64,000 nucleotides of DNA, taken from NCBI RefSeq assembly GCF_021606685.1, contig NZ_WKCB01000004.1, positions 1 through 64,000 of the forward strand. The letters run 5' to 3'. Made by a program: the position numbers and the translations under genes. The stretch comes from Pseudomonas syringae. GTDB taxonomy: Bacteria; Pseudomonadota; Gammaproteobacteria; Pseudomonadales; Pseudomonadaceae. This document shows positions 9,951 to 17,975 of this stretch, in pieces; positions within the stretch are counted from its first letter, which is position 1, and each line of letters starts with the position of its first letter. Below the pieces are notes generated by a model that worked only from the letters and a program-made list of their open reading frames with translations, made no database searches and was not told where the DNA came from.

Positions 9951-11240
9951 TTGAACATTCAACCGAGTACCTACTCCCCCGACATCGCAGTGCCTGCTGA
10001 CAAAAGAGTTTTTGGCGCCCGCGACCTGTTCTCCCTCTGGTTCTCCCTCGGCATCGGCCTGATGGTCCTGCAAACCGGCGCATTGCTGGCGCCGGGCCTG
10101 GGTCTCTCCGGCTCGTTACTGGCAATTTTCCTCGGCACTCTGGTCGGCGTGCTGTTGCTGGCCGCCGTCGGCGTGATCGGCAGCGACACCGGCCTGTCCG
10201 CCATGGCCGCGCTCAAGCTCAGCCTCGGTGCCAAAGGCGCCAGCCTGCCGGCGTTGCTGAACCTGCTGCAGCTGATCGGCTGGGGCTCGTTCGAAATCAT
10301 TGTGATGCGTGATGCTGCGAGCCTGTTGGGCACGCGGGCGTTCAGCGAGGGCAGCCTGCTGGCCAGCCCACTGCTATGGACCGTGTTTTTCGGCGGGTTG
10401 GCGACCCTGCTGGCCGTGAGTGGCCCGTTGACGTTCGTGCGACAGATCCTGCGCAAGTGGGGCATCTGGCTGCTGCTGGCCGCGTGCCTGTGGCTGACCT
10501 GGAACCTGTTCGCCAAGGCCGACCTGGCCGCCCTCTGGGCTCAGGCCGGTGACGGTTCGATGCCGTTCGCGGTGGGCTTTGACATTGCGATTGCCATGCC
10601 GCTGTCGTGGCTGCCGCTGATCGCCGACTACTCACGTTTCGGCAAGCGCGCGAAAAGCGTGTTCGGCGGCACTGCGCTGGGCTTCTTTATCGGTAATTTC
10701 TGGCTGATGAGCCTGGGCGTGGCCTACACCCTGGCGTTTGCGCCCAGCGGTGAAGTGAATGCGCTGTTGTTGGCATTGGCCGGGGCGGGGCTGGGGATTC
10801 CGCTGTTGCTGATCCTGCTGGACGAGTCGGAAAACGCTTTCGCCGATATTCACTCGGCGGCAGTCTCCAGCGGCATTCTGCTGCGTTTGAAGGTCGAGCA
10901 CCTGGCCTTGGGCATTGGTGTGCTCTGCACTTTGATCGCCTGTTTCGCACCGTTGGCCCAGTACCAGAACTTCCTGTTACTGATCGGCTCGGTCTTCGCG
11001 CCGCTGTTCGGCGTGGTGCTGGTGGATCACTTCATCCTGCGCCGGCGTGGCCTGGGCGCGGTTGCCAACCTGTGCTGGCCGGCACTGCTGGCCTGGCTGG
11101 GAGGCATCGGCACCTACCATCTGCTGGCCAACCTGTACCCGGATATCGGCGCGACCCTGCCGGCGCTGGTGCTGGCAGGGCTGTTGCAGTTCATCCTGGG
11201 GCGGGTCTTCAGTGGCGCACGGGCACCAGCTCAGGCTTGA
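9951..11240 (+). CDS. cytX: Putative hydroxymethylpyrimidine transporter CytX
   Basis: A 429-residue membrane protein of the nucleobase:cation symporter 1 (cytosine permease) family, with about 12 hydrophobic helices. The N-terminal region FGARDLFSLWFSLGIGLMVL and the central PLSWLPLIADYSRFGKRAK are typical of the CytX branch, which imports thiamine pyrimidine precursors; the neighbouring thiC supports this role. No ATG gives a sensible start, so I chose TTG at 9951 (reads MNIQPSTYSPD); GTG at 9990 is an alternative. The ribosome-binding site is weak. Its end overlaps the convergent lipoprotein gene by 32 bp. No second TPP aptamer precedes it. Confidence 0.85.
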   Translation: MNIQPSTYSPDIAVPADKRVFGARDLFSLWFSLGIGLMVLQTGALLAPGLGLSGSLLAIFLGTLVGVLLLAAVGVIGSDTGLSAMAALKLSLGAKGASLPALLNLLQLIGWGSFEIIVMRDAASLLGTRAFSEGSLLASPLLWTVFFGGLATLLAVSGPLTFVRQILRKWGIWLLLAACLWLTWNLFAKADLAALWAQAGDGSMPFAVGFDIAIAMPLSWLPLIADYSRFGKRAKSVFGGTALGFFIGNFWLMSLGVAYTLAFAPSGEVNALLLALAGAGLGIPLLLILLDESENAFADIHSAAVSSGILLRLKVEHLALGIGVLCTLIACFAPLAQYQNFLLLIGSVFAPLFGVVLVDHFILRRRGLGAVANLCWPALLAWLGGIGTYHLLANLYPDIGATLPALVLAGLLQFILGRVFSGARAPAQA

Positions 11241-11955
11241 TGATGCCGTCCAGGCGCGAGTAGGGAATCTGCAACTCGACATGGCCGAGGGCATAAGGGG
11301 CGATGGTGGTGGTGGGGTACTTGAGGATCACGCCACCATAGGTCAACGCCACGTTTGGGGTTTTCTGGAAGGGGTAGGTCTTGACGAACTCCGGCTCCAG
11401 GCTCAGGCGCGTGCTGATCAGCCAGCTGTTATGCGCCACCTGGGCGGCTTTCCAGAAGGCCTCTTCCTTGCCCGGCAGCAGCATGTCGGTCAAGGACAGG
11501 GCTTTTTGCTGCTGGCGCGAATAGTTGATGAACGCACGGCCCGGCTCGCCGTGGGTGGCGCCCTGGTCCAGGTAACTGGATAACTCGATGATCACCAAGC
11601 CGTCATGCTGCTCGCGTACTTTGGCCTGCAAGTACATGTTGTTGCGCGGGGCGGCGGTCTGCAGGAATTGCTCGCGATAGCTTTCCAGGCTGGTCGGCAG
11701 CGGATCGCTTGGCGCGGTGCGGGTCATCTCGAGCAGGCGTTGCTCGATCAAGGCGTCCAGCTTGGGCTCCTTGGCAAAATGCACCGTGTCGATATTCACC
11801 AGCGGGCAATCGGCGCTGGCGCAGCCTGGCTTGCTCTGCTCGGTGGCGTCGCGGGTGGCTTCCAGCGGGGTCTTGAAGCTCGGTTGGAACAGGCTCTGGC
11901 AGGCGCCGAGGGTCAATGCGATGCAGGCCACGGAGGCGATTTTTAAAAGCGACAT
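11209..11955 (-). CDS. RsiV-like (DUF3298) lipoprotein
   Basis: A 248-residue exported lipoprotein. The signal peptide ends in the lipobox LGAC with the lipidated Cys at residue 19. The C-terminal half (ALSLTDMLLPGKEEAFWKAA to IPYSRLDGIIKPEL) matches the DUF3298/RsiV extracellular domain known from B. subtilis RsiV, which binds lysozyme; whether the Pseudomonas protein binds lysozyme is unknown. Unlike RsiV there is no cytoplasmic anti-sigma segment and no sigma factor gene nearby, so it is not an anti-sigma factor. The Asp at position +2 that causes inner-membrane retention is absent (Gln follows Cys), so outer-membrane sorting is predicted. Confidence 0.82.
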   Translation of the reverse strand: MSLLKIASVACIALTLGACQSLFQPSFKTPLEATRDATEQSKPGCASADCPLVNIDTVHFAKEPKLDALIEQRLLEMTRTAPSDPLPTSLESYREQFLQTAAPRNNMYLQAKVREQHDGLVIIELSSYLDQGATHGEPGRAFINYSRQQQKALSLTDMLLPGKEEAFWKAAQVAHNSWLISTRLSLEPEFVKTYPFQKTPNVALTYGGVILKYPTTTIAPYALGHVELQIPYSRLDGIIKPELVPVRH

Positions 11956-12147
11956 GTAGGGTCTTCGTCCGTCAATAAGAGCGAAATTGTGCAGCTTCGA
12001 CTACCGGCAAGGCAGTCAGTTCGCCACTAAGCTGATTAGAGTGAGTTTGACGCCCGCCGTCTATCCCGGCAACCGGAAAGGGGCTGCGCCAAGGGGCAGG
12101 AGCGCGTTAGGATGGCGCCAATTGCTCAGGCTTAACGAGGATGGGAT

Positions 12148-12765
12148 ATGACGGATTTTGCAAAATCGACGCCGAGCAAGATCGAAATTGTTCAGCGCGA
12201 CAATGCCTACCAGGGCTTCTACAAGCTTGACCGCGTGCAGCTGCGCCACGAGAAATTCGACGGCGGCCTGAGCCGGGTGATCAACCGTGAAGTCTTCGTG
12301 CGTCACGACGCCGTGTGCGTGCTGCCCTATGACCCTCAGCGCGATGAAGTGGTGCTGATCGAGCAGTTTCGCGTGGGCGCCATGGGCCGGGCCGATAACC
12401 CGTGGCTGATCGAGATGGTCGCCGGGCTGATCGACAAGGATGAACAGCCGGAGGAGGTTGCACACCGCGAAGCCGAGGAGGAAGCTGGGCTGACATTCTC
12501 CGCGCTGTGGCCGATCACCAAGTATTTCCCGTCGCCCGGCGGCAGCACTGAATTTGTCCACTTGTACCTGGGCCGTTGCGACAGCTCGGGCGCCGGTGGC
12601 GTCCATGGACTGGAAGAAGAGGCAGAAGATATCCGCGTCACCCCCTGGGCGTTCGAAGATGCCCTGCAAGCGGTGCGTGACGGCAAAATTTCCAACGCAG
12701 CCAGCATTATCGCCCTGCAATGGCTTGCGCTTAATCGCGCGGAAGTGAGGGGGTTATGGCAGTAA
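12148..12765 (+). CDS. nudF: ADP-ribose pyrophosphatase (Nudix hydrolase)
   Basis: A 205-residue Nudix hydrolase that cleaves ADP-ribose to AMP and ribose-5-phosphate. The Nudix box GX5EX7REUXEEXGU is complete across GLIDKDEQPEEVAHREAEEE and the following AGL. The N-terminal beta-rich domain and the loop VAGLIDKDEQPE fit the NudF/TrgB subfamily, as does the gene order nudF-yqiB-cpdA-yqiA-parE, which is the same in E. coli. The start ATG follows GAGGATGGGAT. The next gene begins 10 bp before its stop, so the two are translationally coupled. Confidence 0.95.
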   Translation: MTDFAKSTPSKIEIVQRDNAYQGFYKLDRVQLRHEKFDGGLSRVINREVFVRHDAVCVLPYDPQRDEVVLIEQFRVGAMGRADNPWLIEMVAGLIDKDEQPEEVAHREAEEEAGLTFSALWPITKYFPSPGGSTEFVHLYLGRCDSSGAGGVHGLEEEAEDIRVTPWAFEDALQAVRDGKISNAASIIALQWLALNRAEVRGLWQ

Positions 12766-13205
12766 AGGCACGGGAACGTTACCGAGTCGACCTGATCGGG
12801 CTGCAAGCTGCCTGTGAGGCCAACTATGCGCGGCTGATGCGTCTGCTGCCCGACATGCGCCACGCGCCCGAGGCGCGGCGCATCGGCGTGACCCATGGCG
12901 ACCAGATGCTCGGCGTGCTGGCCCTGGAAGTCATCGTCAACTGCCCGTACACCACCACCTTGCGCGTGCGTCAGGAGCACAGCCTGCCGTGGCTGCCGGT
13001 GCCGCAACTGGAAGTGCAGGTGTACCACGACGCGCGGATGGCCGAAGTGATCAGCGCCGAACACGCGCGGCGCTTTCGCAGCATCTACCCTTACCCCAAC
13101 GTGTTCATGCACCAGCCCGACGAAAAAGCACAACTCAATGTGTTTCTTGGTGAATGGTTGAGCCACTGCCTGGCCCTGGGCCATGAGTTCGAAGTCGTGC
13201 GGTAG
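12756..13205 (+). CDS. DUF1249 family protein, YqiB-like
   Basis: A 149-residue soluble protein of unknown biochemical function, homologous in pattern to E. coli YqiB (DUF1249): YRVDLIGLQAACEANYARL at the N-terminus, LEVQVYHDARMAEVI in the middle and NVFMHQPDEKAQLNVFLGEW near the C-terminus. No catalytic motif is evident. Position between nudF and cpdA is conserved with enterobacteria, which points to a role linked to nucleotide turnover, but that is only context. It overlaps nudF by 10 bp and has GAGGGGG before its ATG. Confidence 0.88.
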   Translation: MAVKARERYRVDLIGLQAACEANYARLMRLLPDMRHAPEARRIGVTHGDQMLGVLALEVIVNCPYTTTLRVRQEHSLPWLPVPQLEVQVYHDARMAEVISAEHARRFRSIYPYPNVFMHQPDEKAQLNVFLGEWLSHCLALGHEFEVVR

Positions 13206-13303
13206 ATGTGATCTGCGTCTGCTTTCAGGGTTTCCTCTTTGCGTCCCGCCCCAGCATAATCGCGGCAACCGTCCATTTCCTGTGATTGCCCTGGGAGAGC
13301 GCC

Positions 13304-14119
13304 TTGCCGAGCGTATCCACCGTGAACCCCGATGCGCCGGCGTTGCTGGTGCAGTTGTCCGACAGCCATCTGTTTGCCGAGGCCGACGCTACGCTGCTGG
13401 GCATGAATACCCGTGAAAGCCTGCAGCGGGTAATCGAGTTGGTGCGCGAGCAGCAGCCACGGATCGACCTGGTGCTGGCCACGGGTGATTTGTCCCAGGA
13501 CGGCACGCTGGCGTCTTACCAGCAGTTTCGCCAGATGACTGCGCCGATCGGCGCGCCCACGCGCTGGATCCCCGGTAACCATGACGAGCCGCAGATCATG
13601 GCCCACGCTGCCGTGCACAGCGATTTGCTCGAGCCAGTGGTCGATGTCGGCAATTGGCGCGTTACCTTGCTGGACTCCGCCGTGCCAGGCTCGGTGCCCG
13701 GTTACCTGCAAGACCAGCAACTGCAATTGCTCGCCCAGGCCTTGAGCGAGGCGCCCAGCCGCCATCACCTGGTGTGTTTTCACCATCACCCGGTGTCCAT
13801 CGGCTGCGCGTGGATGGAGCCTATCGGCTTGCGTAACCCCGAAGCGCTGTTTGCCGTGCTCGACCGCTTCCCGCAGGTCAAGGCGGTGCTCTGGGGGCAC
13901 GTGCACCAGGAAATCGACCGCGAGCGCAACGGCGTGCGCCTGCTGGCGTCGCCGTCCACCTGCATCCAGTTCGCGCCGGGCAGCGAGGATTTCAAGGTCA
14001 GCGAGCAAGCGCCCGGCTATCGCTGGCTGCGCCTGCATGCCGACGGGCGGTTGGAGACTGGCGTGGAGCGGGTCAAAGGCTTCACCTTCACCATCGATTA
14101 CGGCAGCAACGGCTACTAA
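13304..14119 (+). CDS. cpdA: 3',5'-cyclic-AMP phosphodiesterase CpdA
   Basis: A 271-residue class III phosphodiesterase of the calcineurin-like metallophosphatase family. Metal ligands are visible in order: LSDSHLF (DxH), ATGDLSQDG (GD), PGNHDE (GNHD), CFHHHPV and GHVHQE (GHxH). It lowers cAMP, the co-activator of Vfr in pseudomonads. The preferred start is TTG at 13304, 6 bases after GGGAGAG; the upstream ATG at 13286 lies before that ribosome-binding site. The gene order yqiB-cpdA-yqiA-parE is shared with E. coli. Confidence 0.93.
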   Translation: MPSVSTVNPDAPALLVQLSDSHLFAEADATLLGMNTRESLQRVIELVREQQPRIDLVLATGDLSQDGTLASYQQFRQMTAPIGAPTRWIPGNHDEPQIMAHAAVHSDLLEPVVDVGNWRVTLLDSAVPGSVPGYLQDQQLQLLAQALSEAPSRHHLVCFHHHPVSIGCAWMEPIGLRNPEALFAVLDRFPQVKAVLWGHVHQEIDRERNGVRLLASPSTCIQFAPGSEDFKVSEQAPGYRWLRLHADGRLETGVERVKGFTFTIDYGSNGY

Positions 14120-14138
14120 CAGCGGCAAACACTGATCC

Positions 14139-14248
14139 AAATGTGGGAGGGGCGGTGCGACGAATCGACTTGCTCCCGATGGCTGAGTGTCAGGCAATAA
14201 ATAGGCTGGCTGACCCACTGCTATCGGGGGCAAGCCCCCTCCCACATG
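14139..14248. repeat. REPIN, class A, with an enlarged left arm
   Basis: The right arm is a normal reverse-oriented copy (CTATCGGGGGCAAGCCCC then CTCCCAC, to 14246). The left arm begins GTGGGAGGGG at 14143 but has about 16 extra bases (CGGTGCGACGAATCGA) before CTTGCTCCCGATGG resumes. It lies between cpdA and yqiA. Confidence 0.85.
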
Positions 14249-14339
14249 GGTTCTGCAGTGGCGGGGCAATAGGGGACTCACACAGGGCTTCGATCCCTGT
14301 AAACTGCGCCTCTTTTGGCGCAAGCATGGAGAGCCCGGC

Positions 14340-14948
14340 ATGTCCGCTTCGATCCTGTATATCCATGGTTTCAACAGTGCGCCTGCGTCCACCAAGGCCA
14401 GCCAGCTGATCACCGTGATGGGCCGGCTCGGTCTAGCCGACCAACTGCGTGTGCCGGCCCTGCATCACCACCCGCGTCAGGCGATTCCGCAATTGGAGCA
14501 GGCCATTGCCCAACTGGGACGGCCACTGCTGGTCGGCAGCTCACTCGGCGGCTACTATGCAACCCATCTTGCCGAACGCCATGGCCTCAAGGCGCTGCTG
14601 GTCAACCCGGCGGTCAGCCCGCATCGGATGTTCGATGGTTACCTGGGCACCCAGAAGAACCTCTATACCGATGAAACCTGGGACCTGACCCACGATCACG
14701 TCGCCGCCCTGGCCGAGCTGGAAGTCCCGGCCCCGCAGGACGCCGCGCGTTATCAAGTGTGGTTGCAGACCGGCGATGAAACACTGGATTATCGCCTCGC
14801 CCAGCAGTATTACCGGGCCTGTGCCTTGCGCATCCAGGCTGGTGGCGACCATGGTTACCAGGGCTTCGCCGAGCAATTGCCGGCGCTGTTGAGCTTTGCC
14901 GGCATTGGCGCAGATCAGTATCAATCCTTCGATTTTTCGGCACTGTAA
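14340..14948 (+). CDS. yqiA: YqiA family esterase (alpha/beta hydrolase)
   Basis: A 202-residue alpha/beta hydrolase. The oxyanion region YIHGFNSAP is at the N-terminus, the nucleophile elbow is GSSLGGYYA, and the catalytic His is in GGDHGYQGF near the C-terminus. E. coli YqiA hydrolyses palmitoyl-CoA and nitrophenyl esters in vitro; the physiological substrate is not settled. It is preceded by GGAGAG and followed 54 bp later by parE, the same order as in E. coli, so the two may be cotranscribed. Confidence 0.92.
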   Translation: MSASILYIHGFNSAPASTKASQLITVMGRLGLADQLRVPALHHHPRQAIPQLEQAIAQLGRPLLVGSSLGGYYATHLAERHGLKALLVNPAVSPHRMFDGYLGTQKNLYTDETWDLTHDHVAALAELEVPAPQDAARYQVWLQTGDETLDYRLAQQYYRACALRIQAGGDHGYQGFAEQLPALLSFAGIGADQYQSFDFSAL

Positions 14949-15002
14949 TTGCCTTGGAAACCGCAGGTTACTTTTTAATCGAACGACTCACGACGAGACC
15001 CC

Positions 15003-16907
15003 ATGGCCACTCCCAGCGCTAGCTCTTATAACGCCGACGCCATCGAAGTCCTCTCGGGCCTCGACCCGGTGCGTAAACGCCCCGGCATGTACACCGACAC
15101 CAGCCGGCCGAACCACCTTGCCCAGGAAGTCATCGACAACAGCGTCGACGAAGCCCTGGCCGGCCACGCCAAGTCGGTGCATGTCATTCTCCACGCTGAC
15201 CATTCTCTGGAAGTGTCCGACGATGGTCGCGGCATGCCGGTGGACATCCACCCGGAAGAGGGTGTGCCGGGCGTCGAGCTGATCCTCACCAAGCTGCACG
15301 CCGGCGGCAAGTTTTCGAACAAGAACTACCAGTTCTCCGGTGGTTTGCACGGTGTTGGTATTTCCGTGGTCAACGCCTTGTCCACGCTGGTGCGGGTCAA
15401 GGTCAAGCGCGACGGCAACGAGTACCAGATGACTTTCGCCGATGGCTACAAAGCCACCGACCTGGAAGTGATCGGCACCGTTGGCAAGCGCAACACCGGT
15501 ACCAGCGTGTACTTCGCGCCGGACCCTAAGTACTTCGATTCGCCCAAATTCTCCATCAGCCGCCTCAAGCACGTGCTCAAGGCCAAGGCAGTATTGTGCC
15601 CAGGCCTGCTGGTGACCTTTGAAGACAAAGGCACCGGCGAGAAGGTCGAGTGGCACTATGAAGACGGCCTGCGCTCCTACCTGGAAGATTCCGTCAGCGA
15701 CTTCGAACGCCTGCCCAATGAGCCGTTCTGCGGCAGCCTGGCCGGTAATAAAGAAGCGGTCGACTGGGCGTTGCTGTGGTTGCCCGAAGGTGGCGACAGC
15801 GTGCAGGAAAGCTACGTCAACCTGATCCCTACGGCCCAGGGCGGCACCCACGTCAACGGTTTGCGCCAGGGCTTGTTGGATGCCATGCGCGAATTCTGCG
15901 AATACCGCAGCCTGCTGCCGCGTGGTGTGAAGCTGGCGCCGGAAGACGTGTGGGAGCGCATCGCGTTCGTGCTGTCGATGAAAATGCAGGAGCCGCAGTT
16001 CTCCGGCCAGACCAAGGAACGCCTGTCGTCCCGCGAGGCGGCGGCGTTTGTCTCCGGTGTGGTCAAGGACGCCTTCAGCCTGTGGCTCAACGAGCACCCG
16101 GAGCTGGGCCTGGCCCTGGCGGAGCTGGCGATCAACAACGCCGGCCGTCGCCTCAAGGCCAGCAAGAAGGTCGAGCGCAAACGCATCACCCAAGGCCCGG
16201 CATTGCCCGGCAAACTGGCCGATTGCGCCGGGCAGGACCCGATGCGCTCCGAGCTGTTTTTGGTCGAAGGTGATTCCGCCGGTGGTTCCGCCAAGCAAGC
16301 GCGGGACAAGGAATTCCAGGCGATCCTGCCGTTGCGCGGCAAGATCCTCAACACTTGGGAAGTCGACGGCAGCGAGGTCCTGGCCAGCCAGGAAGTGCAC
16401 AACATCGCCGTGGCCATCGGCGTCGACCCAGGCGCGGCGGACATGAGCCAGCTGCGCTACGGCAAGATCTGCATCCTCGCCGACGCCGACTCCGACGGTC
16501 TGCACATCGCCACCTTGTTGTGTGCGCTGTTCGTGCAGCACTTCCGCCCGCTGGTGGACGCAGGCCACGTCTACGTCGCCATGCCGCCGCTGTACCGTAT
16601 CGACCTGGGCAAAGAGATTTTCTATGCCCTGGACGAGGCCGAACGCGATGGCATCCTCGACCGTCTGGTGGCCGAGAAGAAGCGCGGCAAGCCGCAGGTC
16701 ACGCGATTCAAAGGCCTGGGTGAGATGAACCCGCCGCAACTGCGCGAAACCACCATGGACCCGAACACCCGGCGCCTGGTGCAGTTGACGCTGGAAGACT
16801 TCGCCGGCACGTCGGAAATGATGGACATGCTGCTGGCCAAGAAACGCGCGCCGGACCGCAAAGCCTGGCTGGAATCCAAAGGCAACCTGGCCGAGGTGCT
16901 GGGCTGA
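15003..16907 (+). CDS. parE: DNA topoisomerase IV subunit B
   Basis: A 634-residue ATPase subunit of topoisomerase IV, which decatenates daughter chromosomes together with ParC. The GHKL ATP-binding domain shows VIDNSVDEA, DDGRGMPV and GGLHGVGISVVNAL; the TOPRIM domain shows ELFLVEGDSAGGSA and DADSDGLHI, and the C-terminal KGLGEMNP is present. Length and motifs identify ParE rather than GyrB, which is about 800 residues in pseudomonads and carries an extra insert. Its stop overlaps the ATG of the next gene by one base (TGATG), so that gene is translationally coupled. Confidence 0.98.
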   Translation: MATPSASSYNADAIEVLSGLDPVRKRPGMYTDTSRPNHLAQEVIDNSVDEALAGHAKSVHVILHADHSLEVSDDGRGMPVDIHPEEGVPGVELILTKLHAGGKFSNKNYQFSGGLHGVGISVVNALSTLVRVKVKRDGNEYQMTFADGYKATDLEVIGTVGKRNTGTSVYFAPDPKYFDSPKFSISRLKHVLKAKAVLCPGLLVTFEDKGTGEKVEWHYEDGLRSYLEDSVSDFERLPNEPFCGSLAGNKEAVDWALLWLPEGGDSVQESYVNLIPTAQGGTHVNGLRQGLLDAMREFCEYRSLLPRGVKLAPEDVWERIAFVLSMKMQEPQFSGQTKERLSSREAAAFVSGVVKDAFSLWLNEHPELGLALAELAINNAGRRLKASKKVERKRITQGPALPGKLADCAGQDPMRSELFLVEGDSAGGSAKQARDKEFQAILPLRGKILNTWEVDGSEVLASQEVHNIAVAIGVDPGAADMSQLRYGKICILADADSDGLHIATLLCALFVQHFRPLVDAGHVYVAMPPLYRIDLGKEIFYALDEAERDGILDRLVAEKKRGKPQVTRFKGLGEMNPPQLRETTMDPNTRRLVQLTLEDFAGTSEMMDMLLAKKRAPDRKAWLESKGNLAEVLG

Positions 16908-17902
16908 TGCGCACAGGTTTCGCCCTGGCGATCCTGATGTTGAGCGGGTTGGCGGCCACCCAGGCGCTCGCGGCGCCTGCGGCTGAGCTGGTGTTGGTGT
17001 CCGAACACCCGGTGGAGGGCATGCGCGGCGGTAACCTGTCGGGCCTGGCCCTGTGTGGCACTGAGTTGTGGACGATTTCTGACCGCGATGACGACCAGAT
17101 CTATCGGCTGGATATCAGTGCGCCGACCTGGCAGGCCGAAACGGTGAAGATCGACGTGCCGCCCGTGCCGGAGTCGGGTTTGCCCTGGGGTTTACGTTCG
17201 CGCACCAAGGCCGCTGCGCTTATTCGTGGGGGTGACCTGGATTTCGAAGGCATCAGCTGCGATGTCGCCGGTAACCGTTACATCGTCAGTGAAGCCCATG
17301 CGGCAGTGCTGCAAGTGCCGGTAACGGGTGCGCCCGAGTGGCTGAAGATCGCCCCGGGCATGGTGCGCGAAGCACGCGCCAGCGGCATGCTGCTGCACTT
17401 CAACGCGTTGTTCGAAGGCCTGGCGGTGAACGCCGAGGGCAATCAGATCTGGCTGGCCGCCGAGCGTGAGCGACGTGGTTTGATCTCGATCAAGCGCGCG
17501 CAAAGTGTCTGGGATTGTGACGGACCTTGCGTGTTATTGAGTGAAGCGGGCACCGAGATGCAACCCGAGCAGGTGCCCAAGGCCAGGGCCGTCTCGAGGA
17601 ATTTTTCTGATGTGGCGCTGTTTGAGGGCAAGCTGTTCACCCTCGAAAGCAGCCAATACCAGCTGTGCCGGCGCGATGCTGCCACGGCCGCCGTCGAGCG
17701 CTGCTGGTCGTTCGCTGCAGAAATGCTTGCGCCGCAACGTCTCTATGATCAGCCCTATGGCCTGGCCGAAGCCCTGGTGGTCGACGCCGAGGGTGCCTGG
17801 ATTGGCCTGGACAACAATTTCGGCCCCCGCGTCGATGGTGAAAAACGCCCTGTGGTCTATCGTTTCGCCGCCCCTGCCGGTGGCTGGAGCGCCCAGCCAT
17901 GA
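16907..17902 (+). CDS. Secreted phytase-like esterase domain protein
   Basis: A 331-residue exported protein. A signal peptide covers residues 1-22 (ending TQALA). The mature part has repeated short blocks typical of the esterase-like-activity-of-phytase fold (beta-propeller): GNLSGLALCGTELWTISDRDDDQIYRLD, DLDFEGISCDVAGNRYIVSEAHA, LFEGLAVNAEGNQIWLAAERE and QPYGLAEALVVDAEGAWIGLDNN are described here by their key features only: SGL, DFEGI, FEGLAV and GLAEAL. Substrate unknown. It starts inside the parE stop codon and ends 73 bp before parC, so it is embedded in the topoisomerase IV operon despite being periplasmic. Confidence 0.82.
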   Translation: MRTGFALAILMLSGLAATQALAAPAAELVLVSEHPVEGMRGGNLSGLALCGTELWTISDRDDDQIYRLDISAPTWQAETVKIDVPPVPESGLPWGLRSRTKAAALIRGGDLDFEGISCDVAGNRYIVSEAHAAVLQVPVTGAPEWLKIAPGMVREARASGMLLHFNALFEGLAVNAEGNQIWLAAERERRGLISIKRAQSVWDCDGPCVLLSEAGTEMQPEQVPKARAVSRNFSDVALFEGKLFTLESSQYQLCRRDAATAAVERCWSFAAEMLAPQRLYDQPYGLAEALVVDAEGAWIGLDNNFGPRVDGEKRPVVYRFAAPAGGWSAQP

Positions 17903-17975
17903 GCTATCCCTTTTTTGAATTGACTCGGCGCAGCGGCAGTTCCGCTGTGCCTCACACCACATTGATGAGGCCCGC

